Origin: Liminaster sp017519885
GTDB taxonomy: Bacteria > Bacteroidota > Bacteroidia > Bacteroidales > UBA3663
Length of the DNA: 64,000 bases
NCBI GenBank assembly: GCA_017519885.1
Contig: JAFWRO010000030.1
Coordinates: 1-64,000 of the forward strand
Direction: 5' to 3'
The position numbers and the translations under genes are program-made. The notes beneath the pieces were generated by a model. The model saw nothing but the letters and a program-made list of their open reading frames with translations, searched no databases and had not been told where the DNA came from. Positions 8,124 to 16,397 of this stretch are shown here, in pieces; position 1 is the first letter of the stretch; every line of letters starts with the position of its first letter.

Positions 8124-8152
8124 ACGGCTCCCGAAAAGAATTCGGGAGCCGT
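8124..8152 (-). terminator. Terminator of the sdh/frd operon
   Basis: A 12-bp perfect stem (ACGGCTCCCGAA with its complement) closes a 5-base loop, and the minus strand continues with TTTT. It lies 43 bp beyond the sdhB stop. Confidence 0.75.
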
Positions 8153-8195
8153 AATATCAGTGTTTCTTCTCGGATGGAGAAGCGGGGATCGATGA

Positions 8196-8957
8196 TCAGT
8201 CGGCAAGCTTGGCCTTGATGAACTCGCGGTTGAGACGTGCGATGTTGGAGATCTTCACGCTCTTGGGGCACTCCATCTCGCAGGCGCGGGTGTTGGTGCA
8301 GTTACCGAATCCGAGTTCGTCCATGCGGGCTACCATTGCCTTGGCACGACGTGCAGCCTCGACCTTGCCCTGTGGCAGGAGAGCGAACTGGCTCACCTTG
8401 GCGCTGACGAAGAGCATGGCAGAACCGTTCTTGCAGGCAGCAACGCAAGCGCCGCAGCCGATGCAGGAAGCAGAGTCCATAGCCTCGTCGGCATCGACCT
8501 TCGAGATGAGGATGGCGTTGGCATCCTGAGCTGCACCACAGTTGATGGAGGTGTAGCCACCGGCCTGCTGGATCTTGTCGAAAGCAGAGCGGTCAACCAT
8601 CAGGTCGCGGATGACGGGGAAGCCTGCCGAGCGCCATGGCTCAACGGTGATGGTCTCCTCGTTCTTGAACTTGCGCATGTGGAGCTGGCAGGTGGTGATG
8701 GCGTCGTCGATGCCGTGTGGACGGCCGTTGATATAGAGTGAACAGGTGCCGCAGATGCCTTCACGACAGTCGTGATCGAAGACGATGGGCTCCTCGTGCT
8801 TGTTGATAAGCTGCTCGTTCAGCGTGTCCATCATCTCGAAGAACGACATCTCGGTCGAAACGTGCTCAACGCGATAGGTCTTGAATTCGCCCTTCTCCTT
8901 TGGGCCGCGCTGACGCCAAACTTTAACGTTTACGTTCAGAAAACTTTCTTTTCCCAT
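8196..8957 (-). CDS. sdhB: Succinate dehydrogenase/fumarate reductase iron-sulfur subunit
   Basis: This subunit passes electrons between the flavoprotein and the membrane cytochrome b through three Fe-S clusters. The 253-residue protein has the [2Fe-2S] cysteines in CREGICGTCSLYINGRPH (about residue 64 on) and the [4Fe-4S]/[3Fe-4S] cysteines in SCIGCGACVAACKNGSAML and TRACEMECPKSV. In Bacteroidales the complex works mainly as fumarate reductase during anaerobic succinate production. It is the last gene of the C-A-B operon, 26 bp after sdhA, and is followed by a strong terminator. Confidence 0.96.
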   Translation of the reverse strand: MGKESFLNVNVKVWRQRGPKEKGEFKTYRVEHVSTEMSFFEMMDTLNEQLINKHEEPIVFDHDCREGICGTCSLYINGRPHGIDDAITTCQLHMRKFKNEETITVEPWRSAGFPVIRDLMVDRSAFDKIQQAGGYTSINCGAAQDANAILISKVDADEAMDSASCIGCGACVAACKNGSAMLFVSAKVSQFALLPQGKVEAARRAKAMVARMDELGFGNCTNTRACEMECPKSVKISNIARLNREFIKAKLAD

Positions 8958-8983
8958 AGTTGCTAATTATTTAAAAGGGTGAA

Positions 8984-10960
8984 TTATGACTTATAGTTAC
9001 GTGTCTGTACCTTGATCTCCTGGTAGTCGAGCATCTCCTTGTAGAGTTCGGGCTCCTTGCCTTCGCCCATGTACTTCCAGCAGCCTACGTACATGAAGTT
9101 CTTGTCGTCGCGCTTAGCTTCGCCTTCCTCGGTCTGGTGCTCCTCACGGAAGTGACCACCGCAGGACTCCTCACGATGGAGGGCGTCGCGTGCCATGAGT
9201 TCGCCGACCTCGATGAAGTCGAGCAGACGTATGGCCTTGTCGAGCTCGGTGTTGAGCGAGTTGGCTTCACCGGGAACATAAACTTCCTTCCAGAAGGTCT
9301 TGCGGAGCTCGCCGAGCTTCTTGAGGCCCTCTTCGAGGCCAGCCTTGGTACGACCCATGCCGACGTGCTCCCACATGATGTGGCCGAGTTCCTTGTGGAT
9401 GGAATCGACAGTGCGGCTGCCCTGTACGGCCATGATCTTCTCGATCTTGGCACGAACGCCATCCTCGGCCTCCTTGAATTCGGGGAGATCGGTCGAGAAG
9501 CGTGGAACCTGAATCTGGTCGGCGAGATAGTTCTGGAGCGTGTAAGGCAGAACGAAGTAACCGTCGGCGAGACCCTGCATAAGGGCAGATGCACCGAGGC
9601 GGTTTGCACCGTGGTCGGAGAAGTTGGCTTCGCCTGCACAGAACAGACCCTTGATGGTGGTCATCAACTCATAGTCAACCCAGATGCCGCCCATGGTGTA
9701 GTGGATGGCGGGATAGATCATCATTGGGGTCTCGTACGGGTTGTCGTCGGTGATCTTCTGATACATCTGGAAGAGGTTGCCGTACTTGTCGGCTACCACA
9801 TCCTTGCCGAGACGCTTGATGGCGTCGGAGAAGTCAAGGAATACGGCGAGACCAGTGCTGTTGACACCAAAGCCCTTGTCGCAGCGCTCCTTGGCAGCAC
9901 GTGAAGCCACGTCGCGAGGAACGAGGTTGCCGAATGCAGGATAACGGCGCTCGAGATAGTAGTCGCGATCCTCTTCGGGAATCTGGTGACCACGAATCTC
10001 ACCACGCTGCAGACGCTTGGCATCTTCGAGCTTCTTGGGTACCCAGATGCGGCCGTCGTTACGGAGTGACTCGGACATAAGGGTCAGCTTCGACTGGATG
10101 TCACCGTGAACGGGGATACAGGTGGGGTGGATCTGAGCGTAGCAGGGGTTGGCAAACATAGCGCCCTTGTGATAGATCTGGATGGCTGCACCACCGTTGC
10201 ACGACATGGCGTTGGTGGAGAGGAAGTAGGCATTGCCATAACCGCCGGTAGCAACAACAACTGCGTGAGCAGAGTAGCGCTCGAGCTGACCGGTAACGAG
10301 GTTGCGGCAGATGATACCACGTGCACGTTCAACACCCTCCTTGTCCTTGATGAGGACGACGTCGAGCATCTCGCGGCGAGCGTACATGGTGACGTTGCCC
10401 TTCTCGATCTGACGGTTGAGCGAAGAGTAGGCGCCGAGCAACAGCTGCTGGCCTGTCTGACCCTTGGCATAGAAGGTACGTGATACCTGAGCGCCACCGA
10501 ACGAACGGTTGGCGAGGGTGCCACCATATTCACGAGCGAAAGGAACGCCCTGTGCTACGCACTGGTCGATGATGTTGTTCGATACCTCAGCCAGACGATA
10601 GACGTTGGCCTCACGAGCACGGTAGTCACCGCCCTTGATGGTGTCGTAGAACAGACGATAGACCGAGTCACCGTCGTTCTGATAGTTCTTGGCAGCGTTG
10701 ATACCGCCCTGTGCAGCGATGGAGTGGGCACGACGAGGAGAATCCTGGATGCAGAAGCACTTTACCTTGAAGCCCATTTCGCCAAGGGTGGCAGCGGCAG
10801 CACCACCAGCGAGGCCTGAACCTACGACGATGATGTCGAGTTTACGCTTATTGGCTGGATTCACCAGTTTCTGATGTGCCTTATAGTTCGTCCACTTGTC
10901 AGCAAGCTTTCCCTCAGGGATGCGGCTGAGCGCGGGATCCATGATGTGTTCAATAGCCAT
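8984..10960 (-). CDS. sdhA: Succinate dehydrogenase/fumarate reductase flavoprotein subunit
   Basis: The catalytic subunit interconverts fumarate and succinate using covalently bound FAD. At 658 residues it matches the long Bacteroides/epsilon-type subunit. The dinucleotide-binding motif is VVGSGLAGGAAAATLGEMG near residue 47, the FAD-attaching histidine lies in HSIAAQGGINA, and the active-site region includes HPTCIP and GLFCAGEANFSDHGANRLGA. It is the middle gene of the operon. Whether it mainly reduces fumarate or oxidises succinate cannot be told from sequence; anaerobic lifestyle favours fumarate reduction. Confidence 0.96.
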   Translation of the reverse strand: MAIEHIMDPALSRIPEGKLADKWTNYKAHQKLVNPANKRKLDIIVVGSGLAGGAAAATLGEMGFKVKCFCIQDSPRRAHSIAAQGGINAAKNYQNDGDSVYRLFYDTIKGGDYRAREANVYRLAEVSNNIIDQCVAQGVPFAREYGGTLANRSFGGAQVSRTFYAKGQTGQQLLLGAYSSLNRQIEKGNVTMYARREMLDVVLIKDKEGVERARGIICRNLVTGQLERYSAHAVVVATGGYGNAYFLSTNAMSCNGGAAIQIYHKGAMFANPCYAQIHPTCIPVHGDIQSKLTLMSESLRNDGRIWVPKKLEDAKRLQRGEIRGHQIPEEDRDYYLERRYPAFGNLVPRDVASRAAKERCDKGFGVNSTGLAVFLDFSDAIKRLGKDVVADKYGNLFQMYQKITDDNPYETPMMIYPAIHYTMGGIWVDYELMTTIKGLFCAGEANFSDHGANRLGASALMQGLADGYFVLPYTLQNYLADQIQVPRFSTDLPEFKEAEDGVRAKIEKIMAVQGSRTVDSIHKELGHIMWEHVGMGRTKAGLEEGLKKLGELRKTFWKEVYVPGEANSLNTELDKAIRLLDFIEVGELMARDALHREESCGGHFREEHQTEEGEAKRDDKNFMYVGCWKYMGEGKEPELYKEMLDYQEIKVQTRNYKS

Positions 10961-11001
10961 AGTATGAATTACTGTTTATGGATTTTAGATTATTAGATTA
11001 G

Positions 11002-11709
11002 TTAGCAGCAAATGCTGTGGAAGCCTCCTGCCTGAACAATGGCTGCAATGAGCACGAGGACGAAGCCACAGAAGATAACAGTAGCCCAAATGTAGCTGAT
11101 GCAGATCCAGCGATTGAGCCATACCTTACCATTGAGTCCGAGTGTCTGCATCGAAGACCAGATACCATGGGTGAGGTGGAACCAGAGAGCACAGAACCAG
11201 ATGAGGTAGATGACACAGAGGATGGGGTCACAAAGGGTGTTGGTGATCCAATCGAAACCGGCGGTAGGAGCATAAGTGCCGTGAACGCCAGCGAGCTCAG
11301 CAAACATCATCTTAGCCCAGAAATTGTAGAGGTGTACGAGAAGGCCGCAAACGACGATTACGCCGAGTGCAAGCATGTTCTTGGCTGCCCAGTGTACGGG
11401 CTGCTTGCCGGAAATGGCATAGCGATCGTTGCCACGTGCTTTCCAGTTCTGGAAGGTCAGGATGAAGGCATAAATGAAATGGATGACAACGAGCAGAGCC
11501 AAACCAGCAGTACCGAGGAGCGCGTACCAGTTGGTGCCCAGGAATTCACAGACCTTGTCGTAGTAATGTCCGCCAGCAGGTGTACCTACCATAACATCAT
11601 ACACGTAAACAAGGTTCATCAGCATGTGGAAGGTGAGGAAGAGCACAAGGCATGCACCAGTGACGCTCATTACCACCTTACGACCGATTGACGAAGATGT
11701 TAACCACAT
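11002..11709 (-). CDS. sdhC: Succinate dehydrogenase/fumarate reductase cytochrome b subunit
   Basis: The 235-residue membrane anchor has about five hydrophobic helices and histidines placed in or near them (TFHMLMNLVYVYD, VIHFIYAFILTF, GLLVHLYNF, WFHLTHGIW), consistent with di-heme b ligands and quinone binding as in the Wolinella/Bacteroides type. It is the first gene of the three-gene operon; no fourth anchor subunit follows, as usual for this type. The ATG has a leader of about 95 nt from the promoter at 11804-11835. Confidence 0.94.
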   Translation of the reverse strand: MWLTSSSIGRKVVMSVTGACLVLFLTFHMLMNLVYVYDVMVGTPAGGHYYDKVCEFLGTNWYALLGTAGLALLVVIHFIYAFILTFQNWKARGNDRYAISGKQPVHWAAKNMLALGVIVVCGLLVHLYNFWAKMMFAELAGVHGTYAPTAGFDWITNTLCDPILCVIYLIWFCALWFHLTHGIWSSMQTLGLNGKVWLNRWICISYIWATVIFCGFVLVLIAAIVQAGGFHSICC

Positions 11710-11803
11710 AGATAATAGTTGTTGTTGTTAATAATATTGATTTTGGTTGATTTGTTGGCACTATATGCCCATCTCGCAGGGCAATTCTTCATAGTTATCG
11801 GTG

Positions 11804-11835
11804 CAAATATATTTATTTTTTATAAAAATACCAAT
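11804..11835 (-). promoter_or_regulatory. sdhCAB promoter
   Basis: ATTG (minus strand of 11832-11835), 20 bp, TATATTTG (11804-11811). It diverges from the dus promoter, and a TGTGCAAT/ATTGCACA palindrome lies between the two. Confidence 0.6.
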
Positions 11836-11850
11836 TTCTTCGATTCAAAA

Positions 11851-11882
11851 TGTGCAATATTGCACAAAAATCGTTATCTTTG
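11851..11882 (+). promoter_or_regulatory. dus promoter with palindrome over the -33 box
   Basis: TATCTTTG at 11875-11882 is the -7 box. The -33 position 20 bp upstream falls inside a perfect 16-bp palindrome, TGTGCAATATTGCACA (11851-11866). The same placement recurs at two other promoters in the window, suggesting an operator. Confidence 0.55.
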
Positions 11883-11914
11883 CACTATCAAAATAGCAAT
11901 TTTTGCAATTAAAA

Positions 11915-11959
11915 ATTAATAATTAACAATTAACAATTAAAAAATAACAATTAACAATT
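11915..11959. repeat. AT-rich heptamer-type repeat (ATTAACA)
   Basis: Degenerate copies of AATTAAC/ACAATTA fill the dus leader just before its ATG. The same repeat occurs after dus, at the end of the M6 protease gene and inside the 1566-residue gene. Confidence 0.7.
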
Positions 11960-11982
11960 TTGGATTAACCCCTAATTAATAT

Positions 11983-12981
11983 ATGAAGATTGGAAATGTA
12001 ACGTTGCCCGAGAGGGCTGTGATGCTGGCGCCGATGGAGGACGTCACCGACGTGGGTTTTCGCCTGCAGTGCCGTCACTTCGGTCCTGACATGGTCTATT
12101 CGGAATTCGTGTCGGCCGATGCCCTGATACGCAGCATCGACAAGACGATGAAGAAACTGCGCGTGCTGGAAGAGGAGCGCCCCGTGGTGATCCAGATCTA
12201 CGGGCGCGATGTGCCGTCGATGGTCGAGGCTGCAAAGATTGTGGAACAGGCACGACCTGACATCATCGACATCAATTTCGGCTGCCCCGTGAAGCGCGTG
12301 GCGGGCAAGGGTGCCGGTGCAGGAATGCTGCGTGACATCCCACTGATGCTCGAAATCACACGAGCCGTGGTCAATGCCGTGCAACTGCCGGTGACCGTGA
12401 AGACACGCCTGGGATGGGACTGCGAGCACAAGATCATCACCACACTGGCCGAGCAGTTGCAGGACTGCGGCATCCAGGCACTGGCCATCCATGGGCGCAC
12501 GCGTTCGCAGATGTACACCGGAGAAGCCGACTGGACGCTGATCGGCGAGGTGAAGCAGAATCCGCGCATCCACATTCCCATCATCGGCAACGGCGATGTC
12601 ACATCGGCACAGATTGCCAAGCAGCGCTTCGAGGAAACTGGTGTCGATGGCATCCTGGTGGGACGTGCCACCTTCGGACGGCCGTGGATATTCAAGGAAA
12701 TCAAGCACCTGCTCGAGACGGGCGAGGAACTGCCTCCCATCCCGCTCGACGAATGCGTGATGGCCCTGAAACACCAGGTGGAGGAGAGCGTGGCGCGTAT
12801 TGACGAATATCGCGGCATCTTGCACATACGCCGTCACCTGGCTGCCACCCCCATCTTCAAGGGGATTCCGAACTTCAGGGAGACACGCATCGCCATGCTT
12901 CGTGCCGAGACGGTCGAAGAACTCTATCGGATCATGGACAAGGCGGTGGAAATGATAAGACAATTAACAATTAACAATTAA
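11983..12981 (+). CDS. dus: tRNA-dihydrouridine synthase, DusB-like
   Basis: The FMN enzyme reduces uridines in the tRNA D-loop with NADPH. The 332-residue protein shows the TIM-barrel signature: LAPMEDVTDVGFR at the start, INFGCPVKRVAGKGAGAGML containing the catalytic cysteine, KTRLGWD, IHGRTRSQMYTGEADW, and IGNGDVTS with VGRATFGRPWIF for phosphate binding. The last residues (QLTINN) and the stop codon are encoded by an AT-rich intergenic-type repeat, so the native C-terminus has probably been replaced or extended. Promoter and a possible operator lie at 11851-11882. Confidence 0.93.
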   Translation: MKIGNVTLPERAVMLAPMEDVTDVGFRLQCRHFGPDMVYSEFVSADALIRSIDKTMKKLRVLEEERPVVIQIYGRDVPSMVEAAKIVEQARPDIIDINFGCPVKRVAGKGAGAGMLRDIPLMLEITRAVVNAVQLPVTVKTRLGWDCEHKIITTLAEQLQDCGIQALAIHGRTRSQMYTGEADWTLIGEVKQNPRIHIPIIGNGDVTSAQIAKQRFEETGVDGILVGRATFGRPWIFKEIKHLLETGEELPPIPLDECVMALKHQVEESVARIDEYRGILHIRRHLAATPIFKGIPNFRETRIAMLRAETVEELYRIMDKAVEMIRQLTINN

Positions 12982-13007
12982 CAATTAATAATTAACAATT
13001 AACAATT
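12961..13007. repeat. AT-rich tandem heptamer repeat overlapping the dus stop
   Basis: About six near-perfect copies of CAATTAA run from inside the last codons of dus into the intergenic gap. They supply the final residues and stop codon of dus. Confidence 0.8.
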
Positions 13008-13017
13008 GGGAGGTGGG

Positions 13018-13091
13018 CCAATAAAAAAATCCGAACCGTCATCGCGACGGCTCGAATTCACATTACCTTAAATCTAATACCATGAAAAACA
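13018..13091 (-). ncRNA. Candidate small RNA, copy 1 of a two-copy element
   Basis: On the minus strand a consensus promoter (13097-13128) would start a ~75-nt transcript beginning near CATCGTGTTTTTCATGG. It ends at CCGTC-GCGAT-GACGG (13036-13050) followed by a run of seven T. It lies in a convergent gap after the terminator of the 13208-18143 operon and opposite the end of dus, so no downstream protein gene exists. The same promoter, 5' end and GCCGTCG-GATGAC core recur at 38.6 kb. Confidence 0.5.
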
Positions 13092-13096
13092 CGATG

Positions 13097-13137
13097 CAAA
13101 GATAGGGGATTTCCAACAAATGTGCAAACGTTTGCAC
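13097..13137 (-). promoter_or_regulatory. Promoter of small-RNA copy 1, palindrome over the -33 box
   Basis: TATCTTTG (minus strand of 13097-13104) is preceded at 20 bp by TTTG (13125-13128), which lies inside the perfect palindrome GTGCAAACGTTTGCAC (13122-13137). Confidence 0.6.
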
Positions 13138-13159
13138 GATTTTTTTATAAAAAAATAAA

Positions 13160-13184
13160 AAATCGCCTCTTTACGGGGCGATTT
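13160..13184 (-). terminator. Terminator of the aminopeptidase-PNGase operon
   Basis: AAATCGCC (13160-13167) pairs with GGCGATTT (13177-13184). The minus strand then runs into a long T-rich tract, giving a good rho-independent terminator 24 bp after the last gene. Confidence 0.75.
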
Positions 13185-13207
13185 GTCATTCATATATGCC
13201 AAGTTTT

Positions 13208-14899
13208 TCAGAATTTTGACTGAGAAACGGCGATGATCTGGTCGGTGTAGTTATTGTCGAAAATGTATGCGACAAGCGAGAGACCCTCCTTCGAGGTGAT
13301 GTCGGAAGGCAGGGTTCGGCTGACCGTGAACTGCCTGTCGACGCAGTCGGAAACCTGGACCAGACCTGCGGCAACGGCTTCGGAATCGGCATCGCCGAGC
13401 AGGCGGCCCTCGTGGGGCAGGGGGATGTAACTGCGCACCACATCGCGCTGCCAGTCGCTGTCGTAAAGCGTTGGATAATAGTTCTTTTGTGCAACAGATG
13501 CTGCCTTGTCCTGCTTGACGCAGACCACCAGGGTGGGATTGCGGTAGGCCGAGACGCCATATAGGTGTGTCGTGAGGGTGGCGGACACGGTACGGGTGTC
13601 GGCATCGAACGTAGCCTGGTCGAACCTGATGCTGCCATATTGTACATTCAGACGCTCGGAAATCAGCTGTGCGATGGAGTCTTCGTCGAGTGTGGTGGAG
13701 AAGGGCAGACCGTTGCGGCAAACCATGGCAGCAGGGGCGAAAGTCAGCTCCTCGGGCCCGAAAAACGAGGCCTTGTAGTCGGAGCCTGCAATGCGCCAGG
13801 CATCGGCAGGACCATAGCCCTCGTGACGGCTGAGGATGATCACATCGGGATTGGCGTCGGGGATGCGTTGCAGCGCCCGTTCGATGCTGTTGCGGAGGTG
13901 AGTCTGGCCCGCGGGGGCATAACCGTTGCCTTCGCTGGTAAACTCCTCGATGAGCAGGTTGGTGGGCGCGACAAGCGGGTCGGGATTGCTTTCGCCCAAT
14001 TCGTAGTAGAGCGTCCGACGGGTCGCGTGGTCGCATTGGTTCCCCTGCCCGTTGGGTTGGGAAATGGCGAGGTGGATGGGGATGTCGGGACTGGTGGAAG
14101 TGATGTTTTCGCTGCGCGGGAAACTGAATTCGAAGGGAACAGAATAGCCGAAACCTGTGCTGGCGCAGTCGTAAGTGGCCTCGTGGCGGTTAAGGTCGGC
14201 TTCTTCGACAGTCACACGGAACTGATGCAGCGGATCGCTGCCGAGATTGCGTATGCTGCCCCGCAGGACGACGGTATCCCCTTCGCTGTGGATGTCGAAC
14301 CAGCGATGATCGAGGCGCAGGTCGAGGAGTTCCATGGCATACTGATAGTTGCTGCTCAGACCAACACGAATGCAGATGGGTGCATAGCGGTCGCTCATGT
14401 CGCGCCACGTGCCACCAGTCGAGACGTAGAACGATTCGTCTGTACCTTTGGTTCCGCTGAGGGGAATGCGTGTCTTGACGCTTTGCCGGTAGGAGTAGCC
14501 GCAGTAATAGGTTTCAGCGCCCGTGAGGCGGATGCTGTCGGGGAGGGCGATGTCGTTCCATCCTTCGACCAAGGCCGATGGCTCGATGTCGATGGAGGAG
14601 AGGTCCTCGACGTCGTTCAAGTCCTTTCGTAGCCACACTTTGAACGAAGTGAGGTTTTCGGGCGCGGTGAGCAGGATGCGAAGGTAACTGATGGAACAGA
14701 ACGTATAGTCGGCCTGCAGGGCGGGGGTGAGGCCCATGGCGCACGAGATGGTCGCTGTGGTGCTGTTATTGGTAAGGCTTGACGTGTATCCCTCTTCGTC
14801 GCAATAGCCCAGGGTGAGTTGTGCCGATGCGTTTTCGGCAGAGATGACCAGCAGGAGCAGCAGCACAAGGCGTCGGAGCAAAGATGCAGCGTCACACAT
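13208..14899 (-). CDS. Exported Omp28-like protein lacking the CxxC pair
   Basis: The 563-residue protein has a signal peptide (MCDAASLLRRLVLLLLLVIS, cleaved after ...NASA). Residues around 300-420 resemble the Omp28/thioredoxin-like domain of Bacteroidetes surface proteins: LLIEEFTSEGNGYAPAGQ aligns with the usual EEFTGxxCxxCP, but both cysteines are replaced (N and A). The N-terminal part is probably beta-sandwich. It lies 23 bp after the PNGase F-like gene and is probably co-transcribed. A start at 14926 overlapping the upstream stop (ATGA) is possible, but 14899 gives the cleaner signal peptide. Function unknown. Confidence 0.65.
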   Translation of the reverse strand: MCDAASLLRRLVLLLLLVISAENASAQLTLGYCDEEGYTSSLTNNSTTATISCAMGLTPALQADYTFCSISYLRILLTAPENLTSFKVWLRKDLNDVEDLSSIDIEPSALVEGWNDIALPDSIRLTGAETYYCGYSYRQSVKTRIPLSGTKGTDESFYVSTGGTWRDMSDRYAPICIRVGLSSNYQYAMELLDLRLDHRWFDIHSEGDTVVLRGSIRNLGSDPLHQFRVTVEEADLNRHEATYDCASTGFGYSVPFEFSFPRSENITSTSPDIPIHLAISQPNGQGNQCDHATRRTLYYELGESNPDPLVAPTNLLIEEFTSEGNGYAPAGQTHLRNSIERALQRIPDANPDVIILSRHEGYGPADAWRIAGSDYKASFFGPEELTFAPAAMVCRNGLPFSTTLDEDSIAQLISERLNVQYGSIRFDQATFDADTRTVSATLTTHLYGVSAYRNPTLVVCVKQDKAASVAQKNYYPTLYDSDWQRDVVRSYIPLPHEGRLLGDADSEAVAAGLVQVSDCVDRQFTVSRTLPSDITSKEGLSLVAYIFDNNYTDQIIAVSQSKF

Positions 14900-14922
14900 T
14901 ATATTATATTTAAAGAACGTCC

Positions 14923-16353
14923 TCATCTCTTGAAGAATTTGTGGAACTCGGTGGTGCCATCGTCCATCAGCATGAGGAGGATATAGACCGAGGTCGGGTG
15001 GTTTGACATCTTGATTTCGCTCACAGCTCCGTTTTGCACCATGATGCGCTGACCTGCGGCATTTAGCAGGGTCCATTCGGTGACGTGCTTGCCGGGGCTG
15101 TCGATGAGCAGGCGGTCGCCGTCCCAGCGTATATGCGAGGAAGGCTGACTTTCTTCGATGATGGCTTTGAGTCCATCGATATCGCCTTCCTGCACACCGA
15201 AGAAGGTGAGCGAGAAGGGGAAATAGCCCTGATTGTCGTTGAAGACGGCATCGGGCACCATCAGACGGAAGTCATAGTCGTCGGCGGGAATGGCCCCGAG
15301 GTGGATGATGCGGTTGTCGATGACATCGCCCGGACACCAGTTGCTGAACGACTGCCAGGCTTCGTCGGTCATTGTGGACGAGCCGTAGATGCCGTTGGCC
15401 TGGGTGTTGTACATTCGGAAGGGTTCACAGGAGGTGCGGCCGGGACGATAGACCATTGCCATCCATTCGTTGACCCAGACGTAGTGCAGTCGGCGGTTGT
15501 ATTCCTCGCCACCCGAGTTGGCGCCGTGGTTGGAGTTGACCATCAGGAACATCGCGTCGCTCATGGCTTCGTCGAGATGCACCTGGTAATGTGCCACGGT
15601 GGTCCCCTCCTCGTCGCTATGGCCTTTGCTGTAAGAATTCAGGTAACGCTCGTAGGCGAGGGGCAGGGTGAGTTGCCGCTGCACGGGCTTGTCGTCGGCC
15701 GTGTCGCTGGTGACGATGTCGAGTGTGCCGGCAAACACGTCGTTGCGGCCTGAGCAGCCCGCAATCTGTGTGTTGGCAGCGTAGGGCACGCCTTCGAGGT
15801 GGAATTCGAGCCAGAGGTTCATCGTGTCGCGCAATGCCTTGTCGTGCAGCAGGGGCGAGAGGAAGGAGATGTCCCACGAGTAGGGCACATCGACACCCTT
15901 GTTCTTGTCCATGAACGGGGTGATGAATCGTCCGATCTCGATGCGCTGGATGCTCGGGTCGGTGTCGCCGAGGCGACCGGAGTACTTCCCTCCGTTGGGC
16001 TTGACGTGCACGCAGTCGTTGTAGGTGAGCGAATCGCGCGACATCAGCACCAGATCGACCGAACCGATGCGGTCGTAGTTGTCGCAAAGGGCGCTGATGC
16101 TGACCTCGAGGCGCAACGTGTCGCCCATCCTGTCGAGATCTTCAGCAGGAAGTAGGGTGGCGTAGCGCGAATTGTTGAGGCGATAGATGCCTTCGGGAAC
16201 CGGCGCGTCATTGGGACTTACGGTGCCTGCATAGACATCGTAGAACGTGATGTGGTCGTAATACCGGAACCGCTGTTCGGCATTCGCCATCGCTGCCTGT
16301 GCGATGAGAAGCGCCAAAAGCGTGGACCAGAGTAGTCTCTTTGAAGAATTCAT
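14923..16353 (-). CDS. PNGase F-like (peptide-N-glycosidase family) exported protein with T9SS tail
   Basis: PNGase F enzymes cleave the amide bond between asparagine and N-glycans. After a signal peptide (MNSSKRLLWSTLLALLIAQA), the 476-residue protein has features of the two PNGase F domains: NSNHGANSGGEEYNRRLHYV, then FSNWCPGDVIDNRIIHLGAI and FPFSLTFFG. The last ~60 residues (WTLLNAAGQRI to the end HKFFKR) look like a type IX secretion sorting domain, so the protein is probably surface-exposed or released. An upstream ATG adds 20 residues but spoils the signal peptide. Operon with the aminopeptidase upstream and Omp28-like gene downstream. Confidence 0.72.
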   Translation of the reverse strand: MNSSKRLLWSTLLALLIAQAAMANAEQRFRYYDHITFYDVYAGTVSPNDAPVPEGIYRLNNSRYATLLPAEDLDRMGDTLRLEVSISALCDNYDRIGSVDLVLMSRDSLTYNDCVHVKPNGGKYSGRLGDTDPSIQRIEIGRFITPFMDKNKGVDVPYSWDISFLSPLLHDKALRDTMNLWLEFHLEGVPYAANTQIAGCSGRNDVFAGTLDIVTSDTADDKPVQRQLTLPLAYERYLNSYSKGHSDEEGTTVAHYQVHLDEAMSDAMFLMVNSNHGANSGGEEYNRRLHYVWVNEWMAMVYRPGRTSCEPFRMYNTQANGIYGSSTMTDEAWQSFSNWCPGDVIDNRIIHLGAIPADDYDFRLMVPDAVFNDNQGYFPFSLTFFGVQEGDIDGLKAIIEESQPSSHIRWDGDRLLIDSPGKHVTEWTLLNAAGQRIMVQNGAVSEIKMSNHPTSVYILLMLMDDGTTEFHKFFKR

Positions 16354-16397
16354 AAAAATAAGTATGGTTATTTCTGTTTGATGGGGCAGTTCTGGCG

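Noticed and set aside
8209..10483. Long frames antisense to the sdhB/sdhA genes and similar ones opposite dus, pepP, glgP and the large exported genes
   Set aside because: High-GC codon bias of the true genes keeps opposite frames open; the translations have no domain and overlap proven enzymes completely.
13075..13105. Leader peptide (ATGAAAAACACG...) in the plus strand of the duplicated element
   Set aside because: The second copy has a one-base deletion that changes the frame and product, so no peptide is conserved; the sequence is better explained as the complement of a TATCTTTG promoter.
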